Source: Pseudomonas sp. UYIF39 (lineage in GTDB: Bacteria; Pseudomonadota; Gammaproteobacteria; Pseudomonadales; Pseudomonadaceae). Taken from it: a stretch of DNA of 64,000 nt. Made by a program: the position numbers and the translations under genes. The stretch's first letter is position 1, and every line of letters begins with the position of its first letter. The notes beneath the pieces were generated by a model. The model was not told where the DNA came from. It saw only the letters and a program-made list of their open reading frames with translations, and did no database searches. Below, piece after piece: positions 19,988-28,702 of this stretch. The stretch is from positions 235,051 through 299,050 of the forward strand of contig NZ_JALBYU010000007.1 of assembly GCF_029963765.1 (NCBI RefSeq), in the 5' to 3' direction.

Positions 19988-20800
19988 ATGAAGATCGTCT
20001 CCTTCAACATCAACGGGCTGCGCGCTCGCCCCCATCAGTTGGCGGCGCTGATCGAAAAGCATCAGCCAGATGTGATCGGACTGCAGGAAACCAAGGTTCA
20101 CGACGACCAATTCCCGCTGGCCGAGGTTCAGGCGCTGGGCTATCACGTGTATTTCCACGGTCAAAAAGGTCATTACGGCGTGGCCCTGCTCTCGCGCCAG
20201 GAACCTATCGCGCTGCACAAAGGTTTCACCACCGATGAAGAAGACGCTCAGCGCCGCTTCATCTGGGGCACGTTCGCCGACGCCAATGGCGTGCCGGTGA
20301 CCATCATGAACGGCTATTTCCCACAGGGCGAAAGCCGCGATCACCCGACCAAGTTCCCGGCCAAGGAGCGCTTTTACAACGATCTGCAGCAATTGCTGGA
20401 AAGCCAGTTCAGCAACGATCAGCCGCTGGTGGTGATGGGCGACGTGAACATTTCCCCGGAAGATTGCGACATCGGTATCGGCCCGGACAACATGAAACGC
20501 TGGCTGAAAACCGGTAAATGCAGCTTCCTGCCGGAAGAACGCGAGTGGATGGCCCGTTTGAAGAACTGGGGCCTGGTGGACAGTTTCCGTCACTTGAACC
20601 CGCAGGTGACCGACCGTTTCAGCTGGTTCGACTACCGTAGCCGCGGTTTTGAGGATGAGCCCAAGCGTGGGCTGCGGATTGACTTGATCATGGCGTCCCA
20701 CGGGTTGTTGCCACGGGTGAAGGATGCGGGCGTGGATTACGAATTGCGCGGGATGGAAAAGCCGTCGGATCACGCGCCGATCTGGCTTGAGCTGAGCTGA
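19988..20800 (+). CDS. xthA: Exodeoxyribonuclease III
   Basis: A 270-residue AP endonuclease / 3'-5' exonuclease of base excision repair. Motifs are [14 protein letters not shown] (metal Asn), GLQETKVHD (metal Glu), [13 protein letters not shown] (catalytic Asp/Asn) and [12 protein letters not shown] (catalytic His). The start was taken at MKIVSFN; upstream in-frame codons do not fit the family. A REP pair follows the stop. Confidence 0.96.
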   Translation: MKIVSFNINGLRARPHQLAALIEKHQPDVIGLQETKVHDDQFPLAEVQALGYHVYFHGQKGHYGVALLSRQEPIALHKGFTTDEEDAQRRFIWGTFADANGVPVTIMNGYFPQGESRDHPTKFPAKERFYNDLQQLLESQFSNDQPLVVMGDVNISPEDCDIGIGPDNMKRWLKTGKCSFLPEEREWMARLKNWGLVDSFRHLNPQVTDRFSWFDYRSRGFEDEPKRGLRIDLIMASHGLLPRVKDAGVDYELRGMEKPSDHAPIWLELS

Positions 20801-20825
20801 TCTCTACCTATCGACATAGATCAAC

Positions 20826-20915
20826 TGTGGGAGCGAGCTTGCTCGCGATAGCGGACTGTCAGCCAGCATCAATATTGAATGTCAGGCCCTCATCGCGAGC
20901 AAGCTCGCTCCCACA
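20826..20915. repeat. REP pair, TGTGGGAGCGAGCTTGCTCGCGAT class
   Basis: Two inverted copies of the 24-bp unit TGTGGGAGCGAGC / GCTCGCTCCCACA flank about 40 bp. This is the commonest repeat class of the window; others are listed at 25599, 45321, 47296, 48803, 50912 and 63937. Confidence 0.9.
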
Positions 20916-20989
20916 TTAAAGACTGTCATCTTTCAGAAACCTTACTGACTTATTCTCCCGGCACTTCCTTTGGCTTATAAGGTGCCGGC

Positions 20990-22330
20990 ATGACGTTGCG
21001 CGTGTTGTTCCTGTTGATGCTGTGCGCCTGCCTGCCGCTGACGGCGTCGGCTGGCGCGTTGCCGACGCCCGACTCTGGCCCGGTGCTGCGCATCCAGGGT
21101 TCCAACACCATAGGCGCGGCATTGGGCCCGGCGCTGGTTGAGGGATTGATGCGCGAACAGGGCCTGCTCAAGATTCACAGCGAGGCCCCGGACAAAGCCA
21201 ACGAACTGCGCGTCATCGGCGAAACCGTTCAGGGCCGCCGGGTCGCGGTGGACATCGCGGCCCACGGTTCCAGCACCGGTTTCACCGCCCTGAAAACCGC
21301 CACCGCCGACCTCGCCGCCTCCTCGCGCCCGATCAAGGACAGCGAACGGACAGACCTTGCACGCTTGGGCGACTTTAAAAGTTCCGGCGCCGAGCAGGTG
21401 ATCGCCATCGATGGCCTGGCGATCATTCTTCATCCGCAAAATCCGTTGGGTGAACTGAACACCGAACAACTGGCGCGAATCTTCAGCGGCGAGGCAAAAA
21501 CCTGGGAAGAACTCGGCGGCACTGGTGGGACGATTCATCTCTATGCGCGGGATGACCAATCGGGCACCTACGACACGTTCAAGGAATTGGTCCTCAGCCG
21601 TCGTGGGAAAACCCTGAGCAGCGCGGCGAAACGTTTCGAATCCAGCGAGCAATTGTCCGACGCGGTCAGCCTAGACCCGCAAGGTATCGGCTTCATCGGC
21701 CTGCCTTATGTGCGTCAGGCCAAAGCCGTGGCGATTGCCGATGGCCAATCCCAAGCCATGCTCCCGCTCAACAGCCTGATTGCCACGGAAGATTATCCGT
21801 TGTCGCGCCGGCTGTTCTTTTACCTGCCGCCCAATGGGAAAAGTCCGTGGGCCGACGCATTGGTGGCGTTCGCCCAAAGTAGCAAGGGCCAGGCAATTGT
21901 CGCGGCCAATGGTTTTATCGCCCAGACCGTCCAGGCCATGACGGTCACGCCGAATGCATTGATGCCGGAGGGTTATCAGGCGCTCAGCCGTCACGCCCAG
22001 CGCCTGACAGTGAATTTCCGTTTCGAAGAAGGCAGTGCGACGCTGGACAATAAGGCCCGGCAGGACCTGTCGCGGGTGCTCGACTATATAAAGCAGCGCG
22101 AGAAAACCAATCGGCAGGTGACGCTGGTGGGGTTTGGCGACGCCAAAAGTGATCCGGCGCGGGCCGATCTGCTGTCGAAACTACGCGCCATGGCGGTGCG
22201 GCGGGAACTGGTGAAAAGCGGTGTGGTGTTTCGCGAGATTCGTGGTTTTGGCGCCGAGATGCCAGTGGCGGCCAATAGCGCGGATGAGGGGCGAATCAAG
22301 AATCGGCGGGTTGAGGTTTGGGTGTATTGA
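20990..22330 (+). CDS. Phosphate-binding-protein-like / OmpA-domain fusion protein
   Basis: 446 residues. A signal peptide (about 1-21, cleaved near TASAGALP) is followed by a PstS-like type II periplasmic-binding domain (about 30-310: LRIQGSNTIGAALGP, TADLAASSRPI, DDQSGTYDTFKELV) and a C-terminal OmpA-like peptidoglycan-binding domain (about 335-446: NFRFEEGSATLD ... GRIKNRRVEVWVY). It is probably anchored to the cell wall in the periplasm; no transporter genes are next to it. The ligand may be phosphate but is unproven. An inverted repeat (CCGGCAC / GTGCCGG, 20958-20988) brackets the ribosome-binding region. Confidence 0.85.
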   Translation: MTLRVLFLLMLCACLPLTASAGALPTPDSGPVLRIQGSNTIGAALGPALVEGLMREQGLLKIHSEAPDKANELRVIGETVQGRRVAVDIAAHGSSTGFTALKTATADLAASSRPIKDSERTDLARLGDFKSSGAEQVIAIDGLAIILHPQNPLGELNTEQLARIFSGEAKTWEELGGTGGTIHLYARDDQSGTYDTFKELVLSRRGKTLSSAAKRFESSEQLSDAVSLDPQGIGFIGLPYVRQAKAVAIADGQSQAMLPLNSLIATEDYPLSRRLFFYLPPNGKSPWADALVAFAQSSKGQAIVAANGFIAQTVQAMTVTPNALMPEGYQALSRHAQRLTVNFRFEEGSATLDNKARQDLSRVLDYIKQREKTNRQVTLVGFGDAKSDPARADLLSKLRAMAVRRELVKSGVVFREIRGFGAEMPVAANSADEGRIKNRRVEVWVY

Positions 22331-22339
22331 TGGTGTGTG

Positions 22340-22486
22340 TGTAGCAGCTGTCGAGCCTGCGAGGCTGCGTTCGGCTGCGAAGCAGTCGTAAAATCAGACG
22401 ATGCGGTGTTTCAGGGAGACCGCACATATAGGTTTTACGACTGCTGCGCAGCCGAACGCAGCCTCGCAAGCTCGACAGCTGCTACA
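22340..22486. repeat. REP-type long inverted repeat, GTAGCAGCTG class
   Basis: GTAGCAGCTGTCGAGC at the left is mirrored by GCTCGACAGCTGCTAC at the right, with inner blocks GCTGCGTTCGGCTGCG / CGCAGCCGAACGCAGC. It lies between the convergent OmpA-fusion and ankyrin genes. Confidence 0.88.
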
Positions 22487-22495
22487 GGGTGCAAA

Positions 22496-23014
22496 TCAGC
22501 CAAGCAGCTTCTGCAACTGCGCCGTGGTGTCCACCGCGCCCATGGTCTTGGCGGCATCCAGCGCAGAGACGCCATTGGCATCCTTGGCTTTCGGGTCGGC
22601 GCCCTTGCTGATCAGGTAGTCGACGATTTCCACGCGATTGAACATCGCCGCCATCATCAGCGCAGTGCGACCGTCGAAGGATGAACCCTCCACTTGCGCG
22701 CCGCCGTCAACCAGTGCCTTGACCACCGCCAGATCACCCTTGAACGCCGCGCCGGCAATCGGGCTCTGGCCGTTGTCGTTGCGGATTTCCGGGTCGGCCT
22801 TGTGTTCGAGCAGGACTTTTACCGTCTCTACATGGCCGTGGTACGCAGCCAGCATCAACAAGGTGTCACCCTTATGGTTACGCAGGTTCGGCGGCAGGCC
22901 CTTGGTCAACAGCGCAGCCATCATGGCCGCGTCGCCGTCGCGCGCTTTATTGAATACCTGTTCGGCAAATTCAGCGGCTTCTTCGGGGGTCATCTGGCGG
23001 CTTTGGTCTGACAT
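22496..23014 (-). CDS. Ankyrin-repeat protein
   Basis: 172 residues with at least three to four ankyrin repeats from about residue 40 (KGDTLLMLAAYHGHVETVKVLL, QSPIAGAAFKGDLAVVKALV, RTALMMAAMFNRVEIVDYLI). There is no signal peptide or membrane segment, so a cytoplasmic protein-binding role is likely. The start MSDQSRQM was preferred over an ATG four codons upstream. Function is not known. Confidence 0.85.
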   Translation of the reverse strand: MSDQSRQMTPEEAAEFAEQVFNKARDGDAAMMAALLTKGLPPNLRNHKGDTLLMLAAYHGHVETVKVLLEHKADPEIRNDNGQSPIAGAAFKGDLAVVKALVDGGAQVEGSSFDGRTALMMAAMFNRVEIVDYLISKGADPKAKDANGVSALDAAKTMGAVDTTAQLQKLLG

Positions 23015-23125
23015 TGGGCACTCCACGTTCTGTTATTCGCAAAGCCGACAGTTTCCCGAGCAGCCCCGAGGCTGTCACTTCTTTTTTCTCATGGAAGGCC
23101 ATAGCCACATTCAATAGCGCTGCAT

Positions 23126-24964
23126 TCAATAACGAAAAGTGCCGCCGTGAATATCCGCCAGCAACTGCGGGGTGACCTGCACGTAAGTCTGGGACCCCGG
23201 CAGCCAGGCGTAGATCGGGTCATCGCCGGTTTTGCCGGGGTCGAAGGCTTCGTCCTTGAGGCTGGTCTTCTGGTATTTGAAGGTGCCGGTAGTCTCCATT
23301 TTCACCTTCACCCGCAGGAACAACGGCACCGCATAGGCGGGCATTTGCTCACGGGCGAAGGCCAGCAGTTCACTGAAATCCAGGGTCGCCAGGGACTCTG
23401 CTGGCGTAATCGCCGCCATCCCGGCACGCCCGTTGGTGTTGCGGATTTCCACGCCATAGGCCACGGCTTCGGAAATATTCGGGTGTTGCAAAAGGATGTT
23501 CTCAACCTCGGTGGTCGAGACGTTTTCGCCCTTCCAACGGTAGGTATCACCCAAACGGTCAACAAACTGCGCGTGACCAAAACCGATGTTGCGCAGCAGG
23601 TCACCGGTATTGAAATAACGGTCGCCCTTCTGGAACACGTCGTGCAGCACAACCTTTTCGGTCTTCTGCGGATCGGTGTAGCCGTCCAGCGGCGCCTTGT
23701 CGTCGATCTTCGCCAGCAACAGCCCCTGCTCGCCTTTGGCGACTTTGCGCATGAAGCCCTTGGCATCGCGAATCGGCACACCGCTGTCGTGGTCGTACGC
23801 CGCCAACTCCCACGACATCAGGGAAAAACCGACGGTGTTATCAAAGTTGAGGATGTTGGTGAAGCCGATGTTGCCGTCGCTGGCGGCGTACAGCTCACAA
23901 ATATGGTTCACCCCGAATCGCGTCTTGAACTCGCCCCACGCGCCGGGGCGCAGGCCATTGCCGATCATCTTCGTCACGCAGTGCTTGTTGTCGTCGGCGC
24001 TGGGCGGTTGATCGACGAGGTAGCGGCACAGTTCACCGACGTAACCGAGGGTGGTCGCGCGGTACTTGCGCACATCGTTCCAGAATTGACTGGCGCTGAA
24101 CTTGCGGCGAATGGCAAACCCCGAGGCGCCACTGATCGCCGAGCCCCAGCACACGCACAGCCCGGTGGCGTGATAGAGCGGCAAGGTGCAATAGACGACA
24201 TCCTCCGGGCGCATATCCAAGGCGATAAGCCCGAAGCTTGCGGAGCTGCGCATCCAGCGGCCGTGCTTGAACACCCCGGCCTTGGGCAAGCCAGTGGTGC
24301 CCGAGGTGTAGATATAGAAACAAGGGTCGTCGAAAAAAACCTGCTGACTGCTGGCGGGGTTGGCGCTGGAGCGGTCGGCACTGGCGGTCATCAGGTTGAT
24401 GAACCCGTCGGGCGCAATGCCCGGATGGCTGAAGGTGTCTCGATCAGCGACGAACCAGGTGCGCGCCGCCTCGATCGACACCCGTTCGCGAACTGCCGAA
24501 AACGCCGGCACCAGCTCTTCTCCGACAATGATCGCCGCGGGTGCCACCAGGTTCAGGCTGTGAGCCAGGGTATCGCGGGTCTGCGAAGTATTGAGCAAGG
24601 CACTGATCGCGCCGACCTTGGCCACCGCCAGAATCGTCACCAGCAATTCCGGGCGATTCTCGATAAAGACCGCCACTGCATCGCCCTTGCGGATGCCTTG
24701 GGCAATCAGATGCTGGGCAATGCGATTCGCCCACTGGTTGACCTGAAAATACGTCAGTGCCACCTCACCCTGCAGCAATGCCGGGCCATCGGGATTGCGC
24801 AACGTTGCTTGCTCGAAGCTCCAGCCCAGGCCACACGGTTGGGTCGGGTCCTTGACGTTGGCGGCTTTCATGCCCTTCACCACGCGAGGAATGGCTTTGG
24901 CAATGGAAGGCAGCTTGCGGAGCATCATGCCCCAGGTAATCGTGTCGTGCGGCGTGCGGCTCAT
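23126..24964 (-). CDS. Long-chain acyl-CoA synthetase (FATP-type AMP-binding enzyme)
   Basis: 612 residues of the ANL superfamily, activating long-chain fatty acids with ATP and CoA. The ATP-binding P-loop is YIYTSGTTGLPKAG. The GELCRYL and ELYAASDGNIGF stretches and YRWKGENVSTTEVE resemble very-long-chain acyl-CoA synthetase / fatty acid transport proteins. The GDLLRNIGFGHAQFVDR hinge precedes the C-terminal domain with FKYQK. The neighbours give no pathway clue. Confidence 0.85.
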   Translation of the reverse strand: MSRTPHDTITWGMMLRKLPSIAKAIPRVVKGMKAANVKDPTQPCGLGWSFEQATLRNPDGPALLQGEVALTYFQVNQWANRIAQHLIAQGIRKGDAVAVFIENRPELLVTILAVAKVGAISALLNTSQTRDTLAHSLNLVAPAAIIVGEELVPAFSAVRERVSIEAARTWFVADRDTFSHPGIAPDGFINLMTASADRSSANPASSQQVFFDDPCFYIYTSGTTGLPKAGVFKHGRWMRSSASFGLIALDMRPEDVVYCTLPLYHATGLCVCWGSAISGASGFAIRRKFSASQFWNDVRKYRATTLGYVGELCRYLVDQPPSADDNKHCVTKMIGNGLRPGAWGEFKTRFGVNHICELYAASDGNIGFTNILNFDNTVGFSLMSWELAAYDHDSGVPIRDAKGFMRKVAKGEQGLLLAKIDDKAPLDGYTDPQKTEKVVLHDVFQKGDRYFNTGDLLRNIGFGHAQFVDRLGDTYRWKGENVSTTEVENILLQHPNISEAVAYGVEIRNTNGRAGMAAITPAESLATLDFSELLAFAREQMPAYAVPLFLRVKVKMETTGTFKYQKTSLKDEAFDPGKTGDDPIYAWLPGSQTYVQVTPQLLADIHGGTFRY

Positions 24965-25308
24965 GGTTGCTCCCGGTCGATCTTTTTATTGTTCGGGCGG
25001 CGTTGATTGAGGCCGAAAATACGTCAGCGGTTCCTGAGCTGTACACGCGGTTTTTGAAATGATTTGTATCCACGGCTGCGGCATTTGAAATCGCGAGCCT
25101 GCGCCGGGCAAATGGTTCCATCGAATCGATGTCGACCACGCAAAATGCAGGATGCACGATGGCCATTCATGCAGATTGCACGAAAGTGCAAAAGCGCTGA
25201 AAAACTAACTAATTGATATATAAGGACTTTTAAAAAATAAGATGCTGGCACAATCACTGCAACTACCTCTGCATGCTTGCCATTCAAGAGCTAACGGAGC
25301 TGATAGCC
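24965..25308. other. Intergenic region with regulatory signals for the downstream small gene
   Basis: 344 bp between the acyl-CoA synthetase start and the DUF3509-like gene. It contains a palindrome TTGCAC-GAAA-GTGCAA at 25176-25191, an AT-rich stretch at 25200-25240, and a sigma-54 promoter at 25246-25260. I see no credible gene in it. Confidence 0.6.
25246..25260 (+). promoter_or_regulatory. Sigma-54 promoter upstream of DUF3509-like gene
   Basis: TGGCACAATCACTGC has the TGGCAC -24 block and exact GG-N10-GC spacing. A start near 25272 would give a leader of about 37 nt. An AT-rich tract (possible IHF site) and a 16-bp palindrome at 25176-25191 lie at the distances usual for bending and enhancer sites. 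Confidence 0.65.
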
Positions 25309-25587
25309 ATGAACCTGATCCAAGAAAAATTCTCGTCCCTATTCTCCAACTTCGAAGTGACCACCCAGCCACGTCCGGACGGCGGCATTCTGCTGACCTT
25401 GAGCAGCACCGACGGCAAAGTCTTCAAACGCTCGATTTCGTACCAGCAATTGCATGCTGGCGATCAGCTGTCCTGGGTGATCAGTGCCATTCGCCGTGAC
25501 ATCGCCGAACAGGCCAGCGAACTGCCGCAGATTTCCATGCTGCAAAGCCAGCAGCGGTTTGCCCTGCCGACTTATCACTCGGTGTAG
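25309..25587 (+). CDS. Small conserved protein, DUF3509-like
   Basis: A 92-residue soluble protein beginning MNLIQEKFSSLFSNFEV; sequence style and length match the Pseudomonas DUF3509 family, whose function is unknown to me. A ribosome-binding site (CGGAG, about 10 bp upstream) supports this ATG rather than the one 12 codons earlier. It appears to be a single-gene unit behind a sigma-54 promoter and is followed by a 30-bp palindrome that may end transcription. Confidence 0.8.
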   Translation: MNLIQEKFSSLFSNFEVTTQPRPDGGILLTLSSTDGKVFKRSISYQQLHAGDQLSWVISAIRRDIAEQASELPQISMLQSQQRFALPTYHSV

Positions 25588-25598
25588 AGCCTACAGAA

Positions 25599-25628
25599 CT
25601 GTGGGAGCGAGCAAGCTCGCTCCCACAG
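25599..25628. repeat. REP palindrome with 14-bp arms
   Basis: CTGTGGGAGCGAGC-AA-GCTCGCTCCCACAG: two REP units collapsed head to head with no spacer, just after the DUF3509-like gene; it could act as a terminator for this gene and for mtnC. Confidence 0.85.
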
Positions 25629-25645
25629 GTTATGTGTTATGTGCC

Positions 25646-26329
25646 TCAGAACGTCGCAGGATCGATCCGCGCAAAACTGTCCACCGTCACATGCCTCGCC
25701 AGCGCCCCGTCCTCTCGGGCCAGCCCGCACGTAGCCATTCCCGCCGTGTGCGCCGCGTCCAGCTCCTCGACGATGTCGGACAGAAACAGTATCTGCGAAG
25801 CGTCCAGGCCAATAGCCTGGGTAATCCGCTGGTAGGACTGCGCTTCACGCTTGGGCCCCGAGGTGGTGTCGAAATAGCCACTGAACAGCGGCGACAAGTC
25901 ACCAGCCTCCGAGCAACCGAAGATCAGCTTTTGCGCCTGAATCGATCCAGAAGAGTAAACAAACAGTTTGAAGCCGTCCTGATGCCAGCGTTTGAGCGCT
26001 TCAACGGCGTCCGGGTAAACGTGGCCTTTCAACTGTCCGGCCTGATAACCCTGTTCCCAGACCATACCTTGCAACGCTTTCAGCGGCGTGGCTTTGCGGT
26101 CTTCGGCGATCCAGTTCAGAAGAATGTCGATCACCCGCTCGACGTCCGCGTTCGGCTCTTTGGTATCCCGGCGAACGGCGGCCAGTTGCTCGGCCACATC
26201 CGTACGCGCGGCGTGCTGGCGAACAAACTCCGGCAGGTGTTGGGCGGCGTAGGGAAACAGCACGTCGAACACAAAACTCACCGCGCTGGTGGTGCCTTCG
26301 ATGTCGGTGAGAATCGCTTTGATCGGCAT
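25646..26329 (-). CDS. mtnC: Enolase-phosphatase E1 (MtnC)
   Basis: A 227-residue HAD-superfamily enzyme of methionine salvage that enolizes and dephosphorylates 2,3-diketo-5-methylthiopentyl-1-phosphate. The nucleophile region is [16 protein letters not shown] (the family has DIEGT), then VYSSGS and [14 protein letters not shown]. The start [11 protein letters not shown] was chosen because 41 upstream in-frame codons overlap mtnD and lack similarity. It is last in the MFS-mtnB-mtnD-mtnC order. Confidence 0.95.
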   Translation of the reverse strand: MPIKAILTDIEGTTSAVSFVFDVLFPYAAQHLPEFVRQHAARTDVAEQLAAVRRDTKEPNADVERVIDILLNWIAEDRKATPLKALQGMVWEQGYQAGQLKGHVYPDAVEALKRWHQDGFKLFVYSSGSIQAQKLIFGCSEAGDLSPLFSGYFDTTSGPKREAQSYQRITQAIGLDASQILFLSDIVEELDAAHTAGMATCGLAREDGALARHVTVDSFARIDPATF

Positions 26330-26333
26330 CGCC

Positions 26334-26879
26334 TCAGTCCTCAAGACGCGGGAAGCGACTGGCGATGTCTTCGCCGGTGAAATTGGCCACCCAGCCTTCA
26401 GGGTTATTGAACAGACGGATCGCGACGAAATGCGGATGCTCGCCCATGTCAAACCAGTGCGGGGTGCCGGCCGGTACTGAGATCAGGTCGTTCTTCTCAC
26501 AAAGCACCGCGTAGACGTAATCGTCGATATGCAGGGTGAACAAGCCACGGCCGGCCACGAAAAATCGTACTTCGTCTTCGCCATGGCGATGTTCGTCGAG
26601 AAACCTGGCGCGCAATTCGGCTTTTTGCGGGTGATCGCTGTTCAGGCTGATGACGTCGACGGTGATGTAACCGCGTTCGGTCATCAGCTTGTCGATTTGC
26701 TCCTGATACGCGGCGATCACTTCTTCCTGACTGGCGCCGGGCTGGATTTTCGCCGCGGCTTGCCAACGGTCGAAGCGCACGCCTTGTTCGGCCAGGGTCG
26801 AGGCGATGTCTTCGAAATGTGTCAGCACCTTGTTAGGCAAATCAGGGCTTGAGACGTGGTAAACGGACAGGCTGCTCAT
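26334..26879 (-). CDS. mtnD: Acireductone dioxygenase
   Basis: A 181-residue cupin that oxidises acireductone in methionine salvage to the keto acid precursor of methionine and formate (iron form). Metal ligands appear in [12 protein letters not shown] (H-x-H-x4-E) and PHWFDMG. It is 4 bp upstream of mtnC and 20 bp downstream of mtnB on the same strand. Confidence 0.96.
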   Translation of the reverse strand: MSSLSVYHVSSPDLPNKVLTHFEDIASTLAEQGVRFDRWQAAAKIQPGASQEEVIAAYQEQIDKLMTERGYITVDVISLNSDHPQKAELRARFLDEHRHGEDEVRFFVAGRGLFTLHIDDYVYAVLCEKNDLISVPAGTPHWFDMGEHPHFVAIRLFNNPEGWVANFTGEDIASRFPRLED

Positions 26880-26899
26880 CAGGGCAACTCCTTAACGGT

Positions 26900-27526
26900 T
26901 CATGCTTTATGGTTCGAGAGCGAGCGCGTCTTCAACTCGCACTCGAACAAAAATTCAAAGGCCTCGATCTGCCGCAGTGCATCGCTCATGCGCGCGCCCC
27001 AGGTGTAGAGACCGTGGCCGCGGATCAGGTAACCGACGCAATCGGGATGGGCCTGGAGCCAAGGCTGCACCTTGGCGGCGAGGCGTGCAATGTCTTGATC
27101 GTTGTCGAAAATCGGCACACGTACCCGGGATTCGTGGGTCGACACACCACTGAAGGCTTTTTGCAGTTCGTAGTCTTCAAACTCGATGAAGTCTTGCGGC
27201 GTCAGGCGCGACAGCACCGTGGCGTTCACCGAATGCGTGTGCAGCACCGCGCCGATCTCCGGGCGCCAGCTGTAGAGCTGGGTGTGCAACAGGGTTTCGG
27301 CGGATGGTTTTTTGCCCGGTTCCAGGCTGTTGCCGGACAGATCGGTCGCCAGCACATCGTCGGGGCCGAGTTGGCCTTTGTGCTTGCCGGACACCGTCAG
27401 CAGCGCTTGCGTCGGCGACAGGCGCGTCGAGTAGTTGCTGCTGGTGGCCGGCGACCAGCCGCGGCCATACAGAAAACGCCCGGCATCGATGATTTCCTGG
27501 GCGAGGTGCTCACGGGTGAGGCTCAT
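26900..27526 (-). CDS. mtnB: Methylthioribulose-1-phosphate dehydratase
   Basis: A 208-residue class II aldolase-family dehydratase of methionine salvage. Zinc ligands are in VLHTHSVNATVL (HTH) and YLIRGHGLYTWG; GRGWSPATSSNYSTRL is the phosphate-binding N-terminal motif. Its ATG overlaps the stop of the upstream MFS gene by 4 bp, so MFS and mtnB are coupled. Confidence 0.96.
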   Translation of the reverse strand: MSLTREHLAQEIIDAGRFLYGRGWSPATSSNYSTRLSPTQALLTVSGKHKGQLGPDDVLATDLSGNSLEPGKKPSAETLLHTQLYSWRPEIGAVLHTHSVNATVLSRLTPQDFIEFEDYELQKAFSGVSTHESRVRVPIFDNDQDIARLAAKVQPWLQAHPDCVGYLIRGHGLYTWGARMSDALRQIEAFEFLFECELKTRSLSNHKA

Positions 27527-28668
27527 GGCCTGTCCTCTTGCATACGTGTGGCAATGATAACGGCTGCCGCGAAGGCTGCGAGACTGGCGATACTAAAGGT
27601 CAATGCGGGGCCTAGAGCATTCCAGCTGTAGCCGGAATACAACGCGCCCAGTGCGCCGCCAGTGCCGGCCAGTGCGGCGTATAACGCCTGGCCCTGCCCT
27701 TGTTGGCGCGCGCCGAAGCTACGTTGCACGAACTGGATGGCAGCTGCGTGAAAGCTGCCGAATGTCGCCGCGTGCAGTACCTGGGCAAACAACAGCACCC
27801 AAAGGAACTCAGCGAACGAACCGAGCAACAACCAACGCAACGCCGCCAGCAGAAAACTCGCCAGCAACACCCGACGCACGGAGAAGCGCGCGAGGATCTT
27901 GCTCATGGCCAGAAACATCAAGACTTCGGCGACCACACCGACCGCCCAGAGCACGCCGATCAGCCCACGGCTGTACCCGAGCCGCTCCAGGTGCAAGGTC
28001 AAAAAGGTGTAATAAGGACCGTGGCTCATCTGCATCAGCGCCACGCAACCGTAAAACGCCAACACCCCGGGACTGCGCAACTGCTTGAGGAAACCGTCCC
28101 CCGCCTGTCTTTCACCCTGGGCCGGTTGAGCGTTGGGCACCCACAGGCTGCTGACCACGATCCCGGCCATGATCAGCACCAGCGTCACCGGATAGATATC
28201 CAGGCTCAACCCTTCGAACAGCCGGCCAAGCGCGACCACGGTGATGATGAAACCGATGGAACCCCACAGGCGGATCTGACTGTAACGGTTAGTCTGGCCC
28301 TGCAAGTGCGCCAACGTGATGACTTCGAATTGCGGCAACACCGCATGCCAGAAGAACGCGTGCAAGGCCATGACCATCGCCAGCCAGGCGTAGGTCTTGC
28401 TGACGAAGATCAGCGAAAACGTCAGCAGCGTGCAGACCGCACCGAAGCGCACGATGGCCAGGCGTCGGCCGGTGTAGTCACCGAGCCAGCCCCAGATGTT
28501 CGGCGCCACGCAGCGCATCAGCATCGGGATCGCCACCAGCTCGCCGATGCGTGCGCTGGAAAAGCCCAAGTGATCGAAGTACAGCGCCAGAAACGGCGCT
28601 GTTGAACCGAGCAAGGCGAAATAGAACAGATAGAAACTGGAGAGCCGCCAGTACGGGAGCGCCGCCAC
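27523..28668 (-). CDS. MFS transporter, HcaT/phenylpropionate-transporter-like
   Basis: 381 residues, about 12 transmembrane helices, of the MFS_1-like subgroup (YWRLSSFYLFYFALLG at the N-terminus; GWLGDYTGRR between helices 2 and 3). It lies 34 bp downstream of aroC and overlaps the mtnB start by 4 bp. That placement suggests transport of a methionine-salvage compound such as methylthioribose, but this is inference. Confidence 0.85.
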   Translation of the reverse strand: MAALPYWRLSSFYLFYFALLGSTAPFLALYFDHLGFSSARIGELVAIPMLMRCVAPNIWGWLGDYTGRRLAIVRFGAVCTLLTFSLIFVSKTYAWLAMVMALHAFFWHAVLPQFEVITLAHLQGQTNRYSQIRLWGSIGFIITVVALGRLFEGLSLDIYPVTLVLIMAGIVVSSLWVPNAQPAQGERQAGDGFLKQLRSPGVLAFYGCVALMQMSHGPYYTFLTLHLERLGYSRGLIGVLWAVGVVAEVLMFLAMSKILARFSVRRVLLASFLLAALRWLLLGSFAEFLWVLLFAQVLHAATFGSFHAAAIQFVQRSFGARQQGQGQALYAALAGTGGALGALYSGYSWNALGPALTFSIASLAAFAAAVIIATRMQEDRP

Positions 28669-28702
28669 CGTCGTCAGACCGCAGCGGCTATGAGGTCAGC
28701 CA

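Noticed and set aside
25176..25191. NtrC binding site upstream of the DUF3509-like gene
   Set aside because: The half-sites GCAC and GTGC are separated by 4 bp, while NtrC sites have about 7 bp between them. It is kept only as an unassigned palindrome.
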